Shown piece after piece: positions 36,415 through 44,850 of a stretch of 64,000 nucleotides of DNA (its first letter is position 1; each line of letters opens with the position of its first letter). The position numbers and the translations under genes were made by a program. Source of the DNA: Paenibacillus doosanensis. Its GTDB lineage: Bacteria; Bacillota; Bacilli; Paenibacillales; NBRC-103111. Location of the stretch: the NCBI RefSeq assembly GCF_025060755.1, contig NZ_JANYUY010000007.1, positions 1-64,000 of the forward strand. The letters are read 5' to 3'. Below the pieces are notes generated by a model. The model did not search any database and was not told the DNA's origin. It saw only the letters and a list, made by a program, of their open reading frames with translations.

Positions 36415-37407
36415 ATGACTGACACCGATATTCGCGTACCCGTCACCGTATTGACCGGATTCCTCGGCGCAGGTAAAACCACTCTGCTCAATCATGTGCT
36501 TACCGCTGAACATGGCCAAAAAATCGCCGTCATCGTCAATGAATTTGGCGAGGTCGGCATCGACAACCAGCTTGTCGTCGGAGCAGACGAAGAGATTTTT
36601 GAAATGAACAACGGTTGCATTTGCTGCACGGTACGCGGGGATTTGATTCGCATTTTGGGTGAGCTTATGGTTGCCAAACGCGGCAGCGGCGATCGCAAAG
36701 CGGAATTCGACCGCGTTCTGATCGAAACAACGGGACTTGCCGATCCCGCACCCGTCGCCCAGACCTTTTTTGTCGATGAAGAAATGGCCGATTTTTACCG
36801 TCTGGATGCCATCGTCACGGTCGTTGACGCTCGCCATGCCGGCCAGCATCTGGATGAAGGCCACGAAGCTCAGGAGCAAGTCGCTTTCGCCGACGTTATG
36901 CTGCTCAACAAGGTGGATCTCGTTTCGGAAGAGGAACTGAAGAGGCTGGAAAGCCGTCTTAGAGTTATGAATCCGACAGCCAAAATATACCAGACCGAGC
37001 GCTCGAACATTGACATCGATAAAGTGCTCGGCATCGGCGCCTTTGATTTACATAAAAAGCTTGAACTTGAGCCGGGCTTCCTCGAAGAAGAAGACCATGA
37101 ACATGACGATGATGTAACGTCTATCGTATTGAAGGAAGAGCAACCGCTTGATCTTGGTAAGCTGGAAAAGTTTTTGAGCGTATGGCTCTCGGAGCATGGC
37201 GTCGATACGTTCCGGTATAAAGGAGTGTTAAACATTAAAGGAGTAAAACAGCGGGTCGTTTTCCAAGGCATACATATGCTGTTCGACTCCACCGTGGATC
37301 GGGAATGGAAGCAGGGAGAAGCAAAGCGCAGCGAATTCGTAGTCATCGGGCGCAGCCTGGATGAAGCCTGGTTTAAAGAGCAGTTTGCCGCCTGCGCCGC
37401 CCAATGA
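36415..37407 (+). CDS. CobW/COG0523 zinc-chaperone GTPase (YciC/ZagA-like)
   Basis: 330 residues. P-loop GFLGAGKTTLL (15-25), metal motif GCICC (67-71), switch/Walker B ETTGLADPAPV, NKVD guanine motif, and an acidic/His linker EEEDHEHDDDV before the CobW C-terminal domain. Such GTPases deliver zinc to client enzymes when zinc is scarce. The ATG at 36415 has AAGGGG 8 nt upstream; an in-frame GTG at 36406 overlaps the ribosome site. It is divergent from the Fur/Zur-family gene, with three Zur-type boxes between them. Confidence 0.88.
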   Translation: MTDTDIRVPVTVLTGFLGAGKTTLLNHVLTAEHGQKIAVIVNEFGEVGIDNQLVVGADEEIFEMNNGCICCTVRGDLIRILGELMVAKRGSGDRKAEFDRVLIETTGLADPAPVAQTFFVDEEMADFYRLDAIVTVVDARHAGQHLDEGHEAQEQVAFADVMLLNKVDLVSEEELKRLESRLRVMNPTAKIYQTERSNIDIDKVLGIGAFDLHKKLELEPGFLEEEDHEHDDDVTSIVLKEEQPLDLGKLEKFLSVWLSEHGVDTFRYKGVLNIKGVKQRVVFQGIHMLFDSTVDREWKQGEAKRSEFVVIGRSLDEAWFKEQFAACAAQ

Positions 37408-37595
37408 AAGCCTGTGTAAACTGAACAAATCCCCCAAAAGTGACGTGATGCTCCGAAGCTTATTCCGTCCGCATCCAGCCTAAGCTGGATCGGCGTCTAA
37501 CCATTCCTCTGGGATCGTTCTATGGGTAGACTTTCCTTTCGGGGGAGCCCACGGATATCCACAGGATATGGCTGCGCTTCATTTCCTAAACAATT

Positions 37596-37651
37596 AAAAA
37601 TCGGCTTCTCGCCAAGTTCAAATCCGAGCCTGCGAGAAACCGATTTTTTTT
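37596..37651 (+). terminator. Bidirectional intrinsic terminator
   Basis: AAAATCGG-CTTCTCGC pairs with GCGAGAA-ACCGATTTT, with T8 on the plus strand and T5 on the minus strand. It ends both the CobW transcript and the sulfatase operon. The 37408-37714 gap also holds a small hairpin (37473-37490) and no gene. Confidence 0.75.
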
Positions 37652-37695
37652 CGTTGCTGCCAAGCACCGACGGTTCCACTGGTTTAAGAGGAACT

Positions 37696-37714
37696 CCGGC
37701 CTCTATGAGGCCGG
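37696..37714 (-). terminator. Hairpin at the sulfatase stop
   Basis: CCGGCCTC/GAGGCCGG perfect 8-bp stem, 3-nt loop, directly after the sulfatase stop codon. The tail is only modestly T-rich. Confidence 0.5.
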
Positions 37715-39184
37715 TTACAACGATGCGCCGAGCGCCTGTTTCAACAGTGTCTGCGCGGGCCTTCCAACATTAAGACGTTTTCCGTCGCTGTAGCCCTCCT
37801 CACGGTCGGCCAGTTGCGCTGCGAGCCGCTCGCGCCAGTTCTCCAGGCTGGTCCGGTACCGCTCATCGTCCGCAAGATTAATCAGCTCCTGCGGATCTTG
37901 GCTTAAGTCGAACAGCTGCTCCCGCCCGCTCTGGGAAAACCAAATATATTTAAGTACTCCGTCTGTCATGTAATGGTTCGACATGTCTTTACATTCGTGC
38001 TCGCCGTGAATCGCATTACGCCAATCGACGCGCTCCCCCCTTGCCAGCGGCAGCAGGCTTTGACCGTCGACCGTCTCGGGAATCGCCGCACCGGCTGCAT
38101 CTAACAATGTCGGCATAATATCACGGATCTCAACGACCTGATCGTTCGTTGTATTCCGGTTCAGCTTCAAGCTCCCGCCCGGATCGGCCAGAATGAAAGG
38201 CACCTTCGCGCTTCCTTCGTAAGGCAATGCTTTGCGGAAAAAGTGATGGTCTCCAAGCATTTCTCCATGATCCGACGTGAACAAAATCACTGTGTTTCGC
38301 AGCACATCGTGTTCCAGCATCGCCTGCAGGAACCGGCCGATCTGATGGTCGATATGGGTAATCAGCGCATAATAAGCGGCTTGCGCCCGCTTCAGCCTAT
38401 GGCGCGGCACGATGCCTTTATTCGTAATCGGGTTCAAACCGCACCGATCCGGGTCATCCGCTTGCGCCCACGTCCCGACTGCCGGCGAGGGGAAATCCGC
38501 ATCAGCGTACATATCCAGAAATGCCTGCGGCGGATCGAACGGCGGATGAGGCCGGACGAAGGACATGCTCAGGAAAAACGGCTTGCGCGGATCGCGCCGC
38601 CGCAAGAAATCGATCGATTGGGTCACGACCCAATTCGTCGGATGCAGCGCCTCAGGCAAATGCCATGGACGGGCTACCGTCGAGGCGTTGCAGTCCAGCC
38701 CCAGATCGAGAAGGTCGCAATCCGCTCCCGCCCGTTCCCTCAGCCACGGCAAATAATCGTCGCAGCTGTCGTAAAACTCGGCTGCGGTATTGGCCGTGCG
38801 AATCCGGTTATGGTGCAAATAACCGTCATGCATGACTACGTTGTGGAACCCGCACAGGCTGCGGGCAGGGTATACATGCATCTTGCCGACGCACTGCGTA
38901 TGGTAGCCGGATGCCGCGAGCACCGAGGGGAGCGTATGCTCATAATCCCATGGCACTTGATCCTGGTAGCCAATCCGGCCATGGCTGCGCTGGCTCATCC
39001 CCGTGAGCATAGCCGCGCGGGCCGGGATGCAGCTGGGTGTCGCGGAATACGCGCTGCGGAATAGAACGCCAACGCGGGCGAGCTGATCGAGATTCGGCGT
39101 ATCTACGACAGGATGGTTCAAGATGCTGAGACAGTCGCCCCGCATCTGGTCTACGGAAATGAGCAATAGATTCGGTTTCATCAT
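37715..39184 (-). CDS. Sulfatase, formylglycine (Cys) type
   Basis: 489 residues, alkaline-phosphatase superfamily. Metal ligand start LLLISVDQMRGD (7-18); signature SCIPAR (51-56), the CxPxR motif whose Cys52 must be oxidised to formylglycine; further metal motif ILFTSDHGEMLGDHHFF. There is no signal peptide, so it would desulfate imported oligosaccharides in the cytoplasm. Start ATG-ATG with AAAGGAG upstream. It is the last gene of the heparinase-family cassette, 31 bp after the lyase-family gene. No formylglycine-generating enzyme is visible in the window. Confidence 0.88.
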   Translation of the reverse strand: MMKPNLLLISVDQMRGDCLSILNHPVVDTPNLDQLARVGVLFRSAYSATPSCIPARAAMLTGMSQRSHGRIGYQDQVPWDYEHTLPSVLAASGYHTQCVGKMHVYPARSLCGFHNVVMHDGYLHHNRIRTANTAAEFYDSCDDYLPWLRERAGADCDLLDLGLDCNASTVARPWHLPEALHPTNWVVTQSIDFLRRRDPRKPFFLSMSFVRPHPPFDPPQAFLDMYADADFPSPAVGTWAQADDPDRCGLNPITNKGIVPRHRLKRAQAAYYALITHIDHQIGRFLQAMLEHDVLRNTVILFTSDHGEMLGDHHFFRKALPYEGSAKVPFILADPGGSLKLNRNTTNDQVVEIRDIMPTLLDAAGAAIPETVDGQSLLPLARGERVDWRNAIHGEHECKDMSNHYMTDGVLKYIWFSQSGREQLFDLSQDPQELINLADDERYRTSLENWRERLAAQLADREEGYSDGKRLNVGRPAQTLLKQALGASL

Positions 39185-39215
39185 ACAAGCTCCTTTGGAA
39201 AAAATAAGATAGCGG

Positions 39216-41375
39216 CTAACGGACGAAAGTGAATGCCGCCTTGTCACCTATCCACTCCAGGCTCCATGTCTCCTTTAACTTCGCCTGGCTGAGGCTAAGC
39301 AGCAGCTCCCCCTTCTCTCCGGAGGTTACTTCCAGCTTCAGCCCCTCAGCTGCCTCGACCGCTCCCGACTCGCCGCTCGCGCCGCTTATGCTGAGCGCTC
39401 CGCCGTCAGCCTCGTAGCCAAAGGCGTGGATGAACAAAACCTCCCGCTCCGCTGCGGCTGAACCCGGTACCCGATGAATCAGCGTCTGCCGAGATCCGCT
39501 CGGCGGATTATCCGGCGTGCGCGCCGTCATCATCTCCGAAGGCTCGGAGCACCAGCTTGCCTGCAGCAGCCGGCCTTCCTTCATTCTCCAGACCAGCGAT
39601 TCGGCGCTCTCATGCCGCTTGATCTGCTTCTCATGCAGCCATTCCTGCGACAGAGCGCTTAGCGGGGCATCGCAAGACTGCCATGGCCTGTTATCCTCCA
39701 AGCCGCCGCTCATATGATACAGCAGGTCGATCTCCCGCTCCGCCGGGACGGTTGCTTTGACAATATCCAGCAGCAGGCGATCGGTTAAAGCGTTAACTCT
39801 TCGCACACTCACGCCGTAGTACGCCTGCTCATCCCACGGGCACATCTCCGGAGGCAAAATCATCGAGCCCTGCATCCGGTAACCGCCGCCGTGCCAGTCC
39901 ATTGCAGCTTCAATCCAGGCCCCCCACGGCTCCCGGCGGTATTGCAGCAGCCGCCCGTCGCCCGGCGGCTGATCCTTGCCGTTCAAGCAGATCGTATTAT
40001 GCGAATACGTATGCTTGAACCAGCCGTAATGCGCCGGCACGCCATAGGCGGTCGTACCCGGGTCGATGAACAGCGGCACGCTGCCGGCGCTGAAGGACAA
40101 GCCCAGACGATCCATATGGTCGTGCTCTCCGCCGAAAGTGCTGTGCTTCGCCAGCAGATGCCAGCCGCTGCGGTTCACCAGCTTGGTCAAGCCGCTGATA
40201 GCCGAGGTATAGTCGGAGAGCATCAGCTTCGTCAGAGCGCCGGTAACCGGCCCTCCGTCAAGCTCCTCCCCGAACCATAACGCTTCCATCGAATCGCGTT
40301 CGACGGGATCGAAAGCTGCCAATTGCATTTGACCTGCGGGCCGGTCTATTCCCCTGCCGTAAGCGAGGCGCAGCAGCTCGCCGTATCTGGGGTCCTTGTA
40401 CCACGCGTAAGCCATTTCATAATAAGGCGCGAGCGAAGCAACGGACATCCCGTAGCTCGCATCATTCAGATTCGGCAGCGTGCCATCCGGCAAAATGTAG
40501 CTTAACGGCAAATCGAACATGCGCTTAAGCACGGGAAAATCAAGCAGATCCCACTGCGTGCCTTCGACGAGAATACAGTATTGCAGCAGCGAATGGCAGC
40601 CGTAGAAATGATATTGGAAGCTGCCTTCATACCACAGGCCGTCGTCTAACACTCCCCGTTCCAGCTGATCGAGCAGTCCATAGGCTCCCTCAAGTCCCGA
40701 ACGATGGATCGTCTCATCATCCAGGAGAAATCCGAGCATACTGATCGCCGAAGTGATCAGCATCGCATGATTATGCAGCTGACGCTCCTTGCGGCTGGTA
40801 AGAAACGCAGCGCAGGGCCGCAGCAAGCCGCTTTGGATCGAGCGCTTTTCCTCGCTGGTCAGACGGCTTTCCATCAACCGATAGGCGCAGCACAGATCGA
40901 TAATCCAGTGCGCTTCGTCGAGCGTTTGGGCGAACAGCTTTCCCGGTCCGTTGTAGGGGATATTCCCGTGAACCTCGTAGCCTGAATAGTGTTTGGCATA
41001 AGCGAGCAGAACCTCGCGAAGCCGTGTCACTGCCATAGGGTCCTGTGCGACCAGAGCGTACACCGCCAAGTCCTTCATTCCGCTGCCCAGCTGCGAGTGA
41101 GCGAGCGTCACCCAGGCCCCGTCGTACGGCTCCCCGCTCCATTTCTTCGCGCACACCGGACACTCGTGCAGCCCCGGGCGGCGCCAATCGAAGCGAAGCC
41201 GCGTGCCGTCGTCGCTGCAATAGTAATAATGCGCCCAATCTCCCCGCTCCTGCTCGGATATGGGATATTCGACAGCCAGGGCGGCCCGGGCGCGGCCCGC
41301 CAGCTGCTCCCATGCCTGCCGATAGGCGGGATCAGAGGCATTGCGCAGCAGCTTCTTCAACCGGAGGGCATTCAT
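39216..41375 (-). CDS. Heparinase II/III-family polysaccharide lyase
   Basis: 719 residues: an N-terminal alpha/alpha toroid (about 1-380) with LHNHAMLITSAISMLGFLL and LWYEGSFQYHFYGCHSLLQY, then the heparinase II/III beta-sandwich domain (about 400-715) with STFGGEHDHMDRLGLSFSAG and the conserved YGVPAHYGWFKHTYSHNTI. His/Tyr residues in these stretches match the catalytic region of PL12/PL15/PL21-type enzymes. It is cytoplasmic: no signal peptide. ATG at 41375 with AAGGA upstream; the open frame extends 120 codons further without family features. It probably cleaves uronate-containing oligosaccharides brought in by the adjacent importer. Confidence 0.83.
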   Translation of the reverse strand: MNALRLKKLLRNASDPAYRQAWEQLAGRARAALAVEYPISEQERGDWAHYYYCSDDGTRLRFDWRRPGLHECPVCAKKWSGEPYDGAWVTLAHSQLGSGMKDLAVYALVAQDPMAVTRLREVLLAYAKHYSGYEVHGNIPYNGPGKLFAQTLDEAHWIIDLCCAYRLMESRLTSEEKRSIQSGLLRPCAAFLTSRKERQLHNHAMLITSAISMLGFLLDDETIHRSGLEGAYGLLDQLERGVLDDGLWYEGSFQYHFYGCHSLLQYCILVEGTQWDLLDFPVLKRMFDLPLSYILPDGTLPNLNDASYGMSVASLAPYYEMAYAWYKDPRYGELLRLAYGRGIDRPAGQMQLAAFDPVERDSMEALWFGEELDGGPVTGALTKLMLSDYTSAISGLTKLVNRSGWHLLAKHSTFGGEHDHMDRLGLSFSAGSVPLFIDPGTTAYGVPAHYGWFKHTYSHNTICLNGKDQPPGDGRLLQYRREPWGAWIEAAMDWHGGGYRMQGSMILPPEMCPWDEQAYYGVSVRRVNALTDRLLLDIVKATVPAEREIDLLYHMSGGLEDNRPWQSCDAPLSALSQEWLHEKQIKRHESAESLVWRMKEGRLLQASWCSEPSEMMTARTPDNPPSGSRQTLIHRVPGSAAAEREVLFIHAFGYEADGGALSISGASGESGAVEAAEGLKLEVTSGEKGELLLSLSQAKLKETWSLEWIGDKAAFTFVR

Positions 41376-41437
41376 AGTCGGTTCCTTCTTTCCGGAAATA
41401 GGTAATAGGTTATTTTGCTCTTCCTGATCAGCCTTGC

Positions 41438-42316
41438 TCAGCCTTTGACTGAACCCGAGGTCACCTGCATAAACGACTTGTTCGCAAGCACATACACGAT
41501 CAATAACGGTAAAATCGACAAGCAAGCCCCCGCCATCATATAGTGGGTCTGCGCCGCCGCCGAGATGCCGTAACGAAGACCCGCCAAGCCGACGGTCAGC
41601 ACCTGCAGCTTCGGCTGGCTCATCGTGAACACGAGCGGCAGGATGTATTCGTTCCAGGCCCCCCGAAAAGTAAATAGCGCCGCTACGCCAAGACCCGGCT
41701 TTAACAACGGGAATATAATGCGGGTATATATCCACAGCTTGGAGCAGCCGTCGATCATCGCTGCTTCATCGAGCTCTCTGGGGATCGCCTTCACGAAGCT
41801 GAGCAGAATAAAGAAGATGGAGGCATGGCCGCTAATCAAAATAATAATAACACCCCAAAGCGATGTGTGCATATGCAGCTTCACCATCAGCTCGAACTGC
41901 GGCCGAAGCACGACCGCGCCAATGGAAACGAACATCGTCGCCGCCTGCAGCGCGACATAAAACCTTTTTCCTGCATAATGCAGCCGGTCAACCGCATAAG
42001 CCGCCATCGAGGCGACAAGCAAGGTGCCTACCGTCGCAAAGCTGCTGATAAACAAGCTGTTCCACGTATAGGTGGAGAAATGCGCCTGCTGCCATACCTC
42101 GGCGTAGTTGTTAAAATGCCACGCCTGCGGCAAAATCGTCGCTCCTCCCGTAAGCTCCGCGTTCGATTTGAAAGAGCCTAACAAAGCTATGACGACGGGA
42201 AATAGCGTCAACAAAGCGACAAGCAGCAGAAAGATCCACAGCGCCGATTTTTTCACAGCGGACAAAATCGACCACGCGGGATCGGCAGACTGAAGCTTTA
42301 CGGCATCCGTTGTCAT
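41438..42316 (-). CDS. Carbohydrate ABC transporter permease (cassette 3, MalG side)
   Basis: 292 residues, CUT1 permease with six predicted membrane segments. EAA loop LDEAAMIDGCSKLWIYTRII, tail NKSFMQVTSGSVKG. Strong AGGAGG ribosome site 7 nt before ATG. It follows its partner by 34 bp and precedes the heparinase-family gene by 62 bp. Confidence 0.88.
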   Translation of the reverse strand: MTTDAVKLQSADPAWSILSAVKKSALWIFLLLVALLTLFPVVIALLGSFKSNAELTGGATILPQAWHFNNYAEVWQQAHFSTYTWNSLFISSFATVGTLLVASMAAYAVDRLHYAGKRFYVALQAATMFVSIGAVVLRPQFELMVKLHMHTSLWGVIIILISGHASIFFILLSFVKAIPRELDEAAMIDGCSKLWIYTRIIFPLLKPGLGVAALFTFRGAWNEYILPLVFTMSQPKLQVLTVGLAGLRYGISAAAQTHYMMAGACLSILPLLIVYVLANKSFMQVTSGSVKG

Positions 42317-42350
42317 CGGTACACCTCCTGTAAGTTTTGCGGACGGCGGC

Positions 42351-43262
42351 TTATTCGTACACCTTATTCATCCGTTTTGACGCGTAGAAATAGAGCAGAG
42401 TTACCACACCGACGATAAGGGCCGTCACGAAACCGACGGCGCTGCCGTAGCCGATCTGCTGTTCAACCGAGCTGCCGGACGTCGCGATCGGGAAAAATTG
42501 CTTGTACACGTATAGAAACATCACTTCCGTTTTGCCGATCGGCCCCCCCTCCGTCAATACCATAATGCTCTCGTAGCCCTTCAGCGAGTTGATGATCGCC
42601 AGCATAACAACCATTTGGAGCACCGGTCCGAGCATCGGAATCGTAATGTACCAAAACTTGTGCACGGCGTTCGCCCCGTCGAGAGAGGCGCTTTCGTAGA
42701 CGTCGTTCGGAATATTTTGCAGCCCGGCGATGAACAGGAGCATATAGTTCCCCACTGCGCCCCATACGGCAATAATGATGACGCTGAGCATAGCATGTTC
42801 CGGCCCCAGCCAGTCGATGGCTTTATCAATGATATGAAAGCGTAGCAGGAACTGGTTCAGAATTCCGTTGAAGGAATTAAAGATGATGAAAAACACGATC
42901 GAAATGACGGAAGTGCTCACAATCGTCGGCATAAAATAAATCGCCCGGAGCAGATGCTTCCCGCGCAGCCCCCGATTGAGAATAACCGCCAGAATGAGCG
43001 ATAACGGAAGCGTCAGAATGAGCTTGCCTCCCGCGTAAATAAAGGTGTTAACGACGGAATCCCAATAGGTCTGATCGTGGAACAGCTGAGTGAAATTGCT
43101 CAGGCCGACAAACCGCTCTTGGCCATAGCCCTTGTAATCGTAGAACATATACCGCATCGCCCAAAAAATCGGGTAGACGCCGAATACGAGTGTCAGCAGC
43201 AGACTGGGCAGCGTAAATCCGATACCCGGAAGCTGCTCGCGCCATCTTCTCATTTGAAACAT
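42351..43262 (-). CDS. Sugar ABC transporter permease (cassette 3, MalF side)
   Basis: 303 residues, six predicted membrane segments, EAA loop YESASLDGANAVHKFWYITI, and MVLTEGGPIGKTEVMFLYVY near the end. Closely related along its length to the permease at 19907-20818. It lies downstream of a terminator-like hairpin that separates it from the binding-protein gene, which should make it less expressed than the binding protein. Confidence 0.88.
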   Translation of the reverse strand: MFQMRRWREQLPGIGFTLPSLLLTLVFGVYPIFWAMRYMFYDYKGYGQERFVGLSNFTQLFHDQTYWDSVVNTFIYAGGKLILTLPLSLILAVILNRGLRGKHLLRAIYFMPTIVSTSVISIVFFIIFNSFNGILNQFLLRFHIIDKAIDWLGPEHAMLSVIIIAVWGAVGNYMLLFIAGLQNIPNDVYESASLDGANAVHKFWYITIPMLGPVLQMVVMLAIINSLKGYESIMVLTEGGPIGKTEVMFLYVYKQFFPIATSGSSVEQQIGYGSAVGFVTALIVGVVTLLYFYASKRMNKVYE

Positions 43263-43297
43263 GGAATCGCACCTCCTCTTAAGCTATATCTTTTTTT

Positions 43298-43336
43298 AAA
43301 AAGGCGGAGCCTTCAGCATCCGGCTGACAGGCTCCG
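43298..43336 (-). terminator. Intra-operon terminator between binding protein and permeases
   Basis: CGGAGCCT, TCAGC, short loop, GCTGA, AGGCTCCG form a long stem (13 bp with one bulge), followed by CCTTTTT on the minus strand. Partial termination here would set a high binding-protein to permease ratio. Confidence 0.75.
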
Positions 43337-43346
43337 TTATACAGTT

Positions 43347-44729
43347 CTATTTCGCAAACGTTCCTTGCATTTTAGCAGGATCAAAGCTTGCATCCGGCTT
43401 CGCCGTCACTTCGCCGTTCGCAATCGCTTTGTCTAAGGATTCGTTATAGCGCTTGTTCAAATCCGCTATCACCTTGTCCAAATCGCCGCCTTCGAGAATA
43501 TATTTCCAGAACGCATCCTCGTATTTGACGCCTTGTACGGTCACGGTCGGCACAATCGGCCATACGCCGTCATATTTATTCGGCAGGAAGCCTTCAATGC
43601 CGTTAATATCCGGCTGTTTCACTTTGGAGATAATGGAAGGAACCATCGAGATGCCGTAGCCCTTCTCATGATACGGCTGCAATATATCGTCGCCGTACAT
43701 AGAATTAATGAATGTCCAGGCGGCGTCCTTTTTCTTGGAGTCTTTGTTAATGGCAAGCCACTGGCCGCCCAAGAAGCCGGAAGCTCCCTTGATCGAGCCG
43801 TCGATCGTCGGTGCAGGCGCCGCAGCCCAGTTGATTTTTGCAGGGAACTGGCTCTTGTACACGCCCGGCTCCGAGGAGAAGGATAAGTACATCCCGATCT
43901 TACCTTCGGCAAATTGGGCGCGCAGCGGATCGATATCAAGCGCTTCCATGCCGGGCAGCGTACTGCCGTCGTCGCGCATTTGCTTGAACGCCTTCGTAAT
44001 TTCTTTAAACCCGCTGAAATCGTACCGGGCGGTTTTGAAATCGTAGCCGAAGCCGCCGTAGCCGCTTAATTCGGCGATAACCCGCGCGGAGCGGCCCCAT
44101 GCGCTCGACGGCGTCTTGAATGGCAGCGCGAAGCCGTAAGCGCCTGTCGCTTTCCCCGCAGCCGTCAGCTTCTTGGCGTCCTCGACCAGCTCCGCCAGCG
44201 TCGTCGGCGGCTTGGCAATGCCGGCCTTGTCGAATAAATCCTTGTTGTAGACAAGGCGCATCGTGCTTCCGTAATTCGGCAGGCTGTACATTTTGCCGTC
44301 GAACTGGTTCAGGTCGGGCATCGCCGGAAATTTCTTTTTCTGTTCCTCTGTCAAATACTCGTCGATCGGGGCCATGTATCCTTTTTTATAATACGTCTGG
44401 ATCGTATTTTCCTTCACCCGGAACACATCAGGCGCCTGGGCGGCGGAGAAAGCTAAGTCCAAGGCTTGGGCATAATCATCGGCCTTGACGACCAGCTCCA
44501 CCTCGATATTGTCCTTGTTCGTCTGGTTGAATTTGTCAATCACTTCTTTGATATAATCCGCATCATGCCGGTCCAGCGTCCAGTACGTGATCTTCGTTTT
44601 CTCTCCGGGCTTCGCGCCGGTATTACCGGCAGCGGCTCCTTTGCCTGCATCGTCCGAACCGCCTCCGCATGCGCTTAAGCTCATGGCCAGCAGTACGCTC
44701 ACCGCCGTTACGGCTGTCTTTTTCATCAT
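43347..44729 (-). CDS. Extracellular sugar-binding lipoprotein (cassette 3)
   Basis: 460 residues, family-1 solute-binding protein with lipobox LSAC at about residue 21 and a Gly/Lys linker. SLPNYGSTMRLVYNKDLF and LDIDPLRAQFAEGKIGMY are shared with the cassette-2 binding protein. Ribosome site GGGGAGG 6 nt before ATG. It is the first gene after the kinase/regulator pair, separated from it by a terminator, so it should have its own response-regulator-dependent promoter. Confidence 0.87.
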   Translation of the reverse strand: MMKKTAVTAVSVLLAMSLSACGGGSDDAGKGAAAGNTGAKPGEKTKITYWTLDRHDADYIKEVIDKFNQTNKDNIEVELVVKADDYAQALDLAFSAAQAPDVFRVKENTIQTYYKKGYMAPIDEYLTEEQKKKFPAMPDLNQFDGKMYSLPNYGSTMRLVYNKDLFDKAGIAKPPTTLAELVEDAKKLTAAGKATGAYGFALPFKTPSSAWGRSARVIAELSGYGGFGYDFKTARYDFSGFKEITKAFKQMRDDGSTLPGMEALDIDPLRAQFAEGKIGMYLSFSSEPGVYKSQFPAKINWAAAPAPTIDGSIKGASGFLGGQWLAINKDSKKKDAAWTFINSMYGDDILQPYHEKGYGISMVPSIISKVKQPDINGIEGFLPNKYDGVWPIVPTVTVQGVKYEDAFWKYILEGGDLDKVIADLNKRYNESLDKAIANGEVTAKPDASFDPAKMQGTFAK

Positions 44730-44814
44730 GGTTTGCCTCCCCTGTATTCTGGTTCTTGTAAGAGCTCTTGCTGTTTATTGTAGTGGATTCGTCCTCTTCG
44801 CAACATGAGGCAAA

Positions 44815-44850
44815 ACAAAGAAAAAGGGCAGAAATTCATCATTTCTGCCC
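44815..44850 (-). terminator. Intrinsic terminator overlapping the response-regulator stop
   Basis: GGGCAGAAA/TTTCTGCCC perfect 9-bp stem with 7-nt loop, then TTTTTCTTTG on the minus strand. The stop codon of the response regulator lies within the hairpin. Confidence 0.75.

Noticed and set aside
39216-41735. Upstream extension of the heparinase-family gene to 41735
   Set aside because: The extra 120 codons overlap the permease 3' end in another frame, lack family similarity, and a ribosome site precedes the ATG at 41375.
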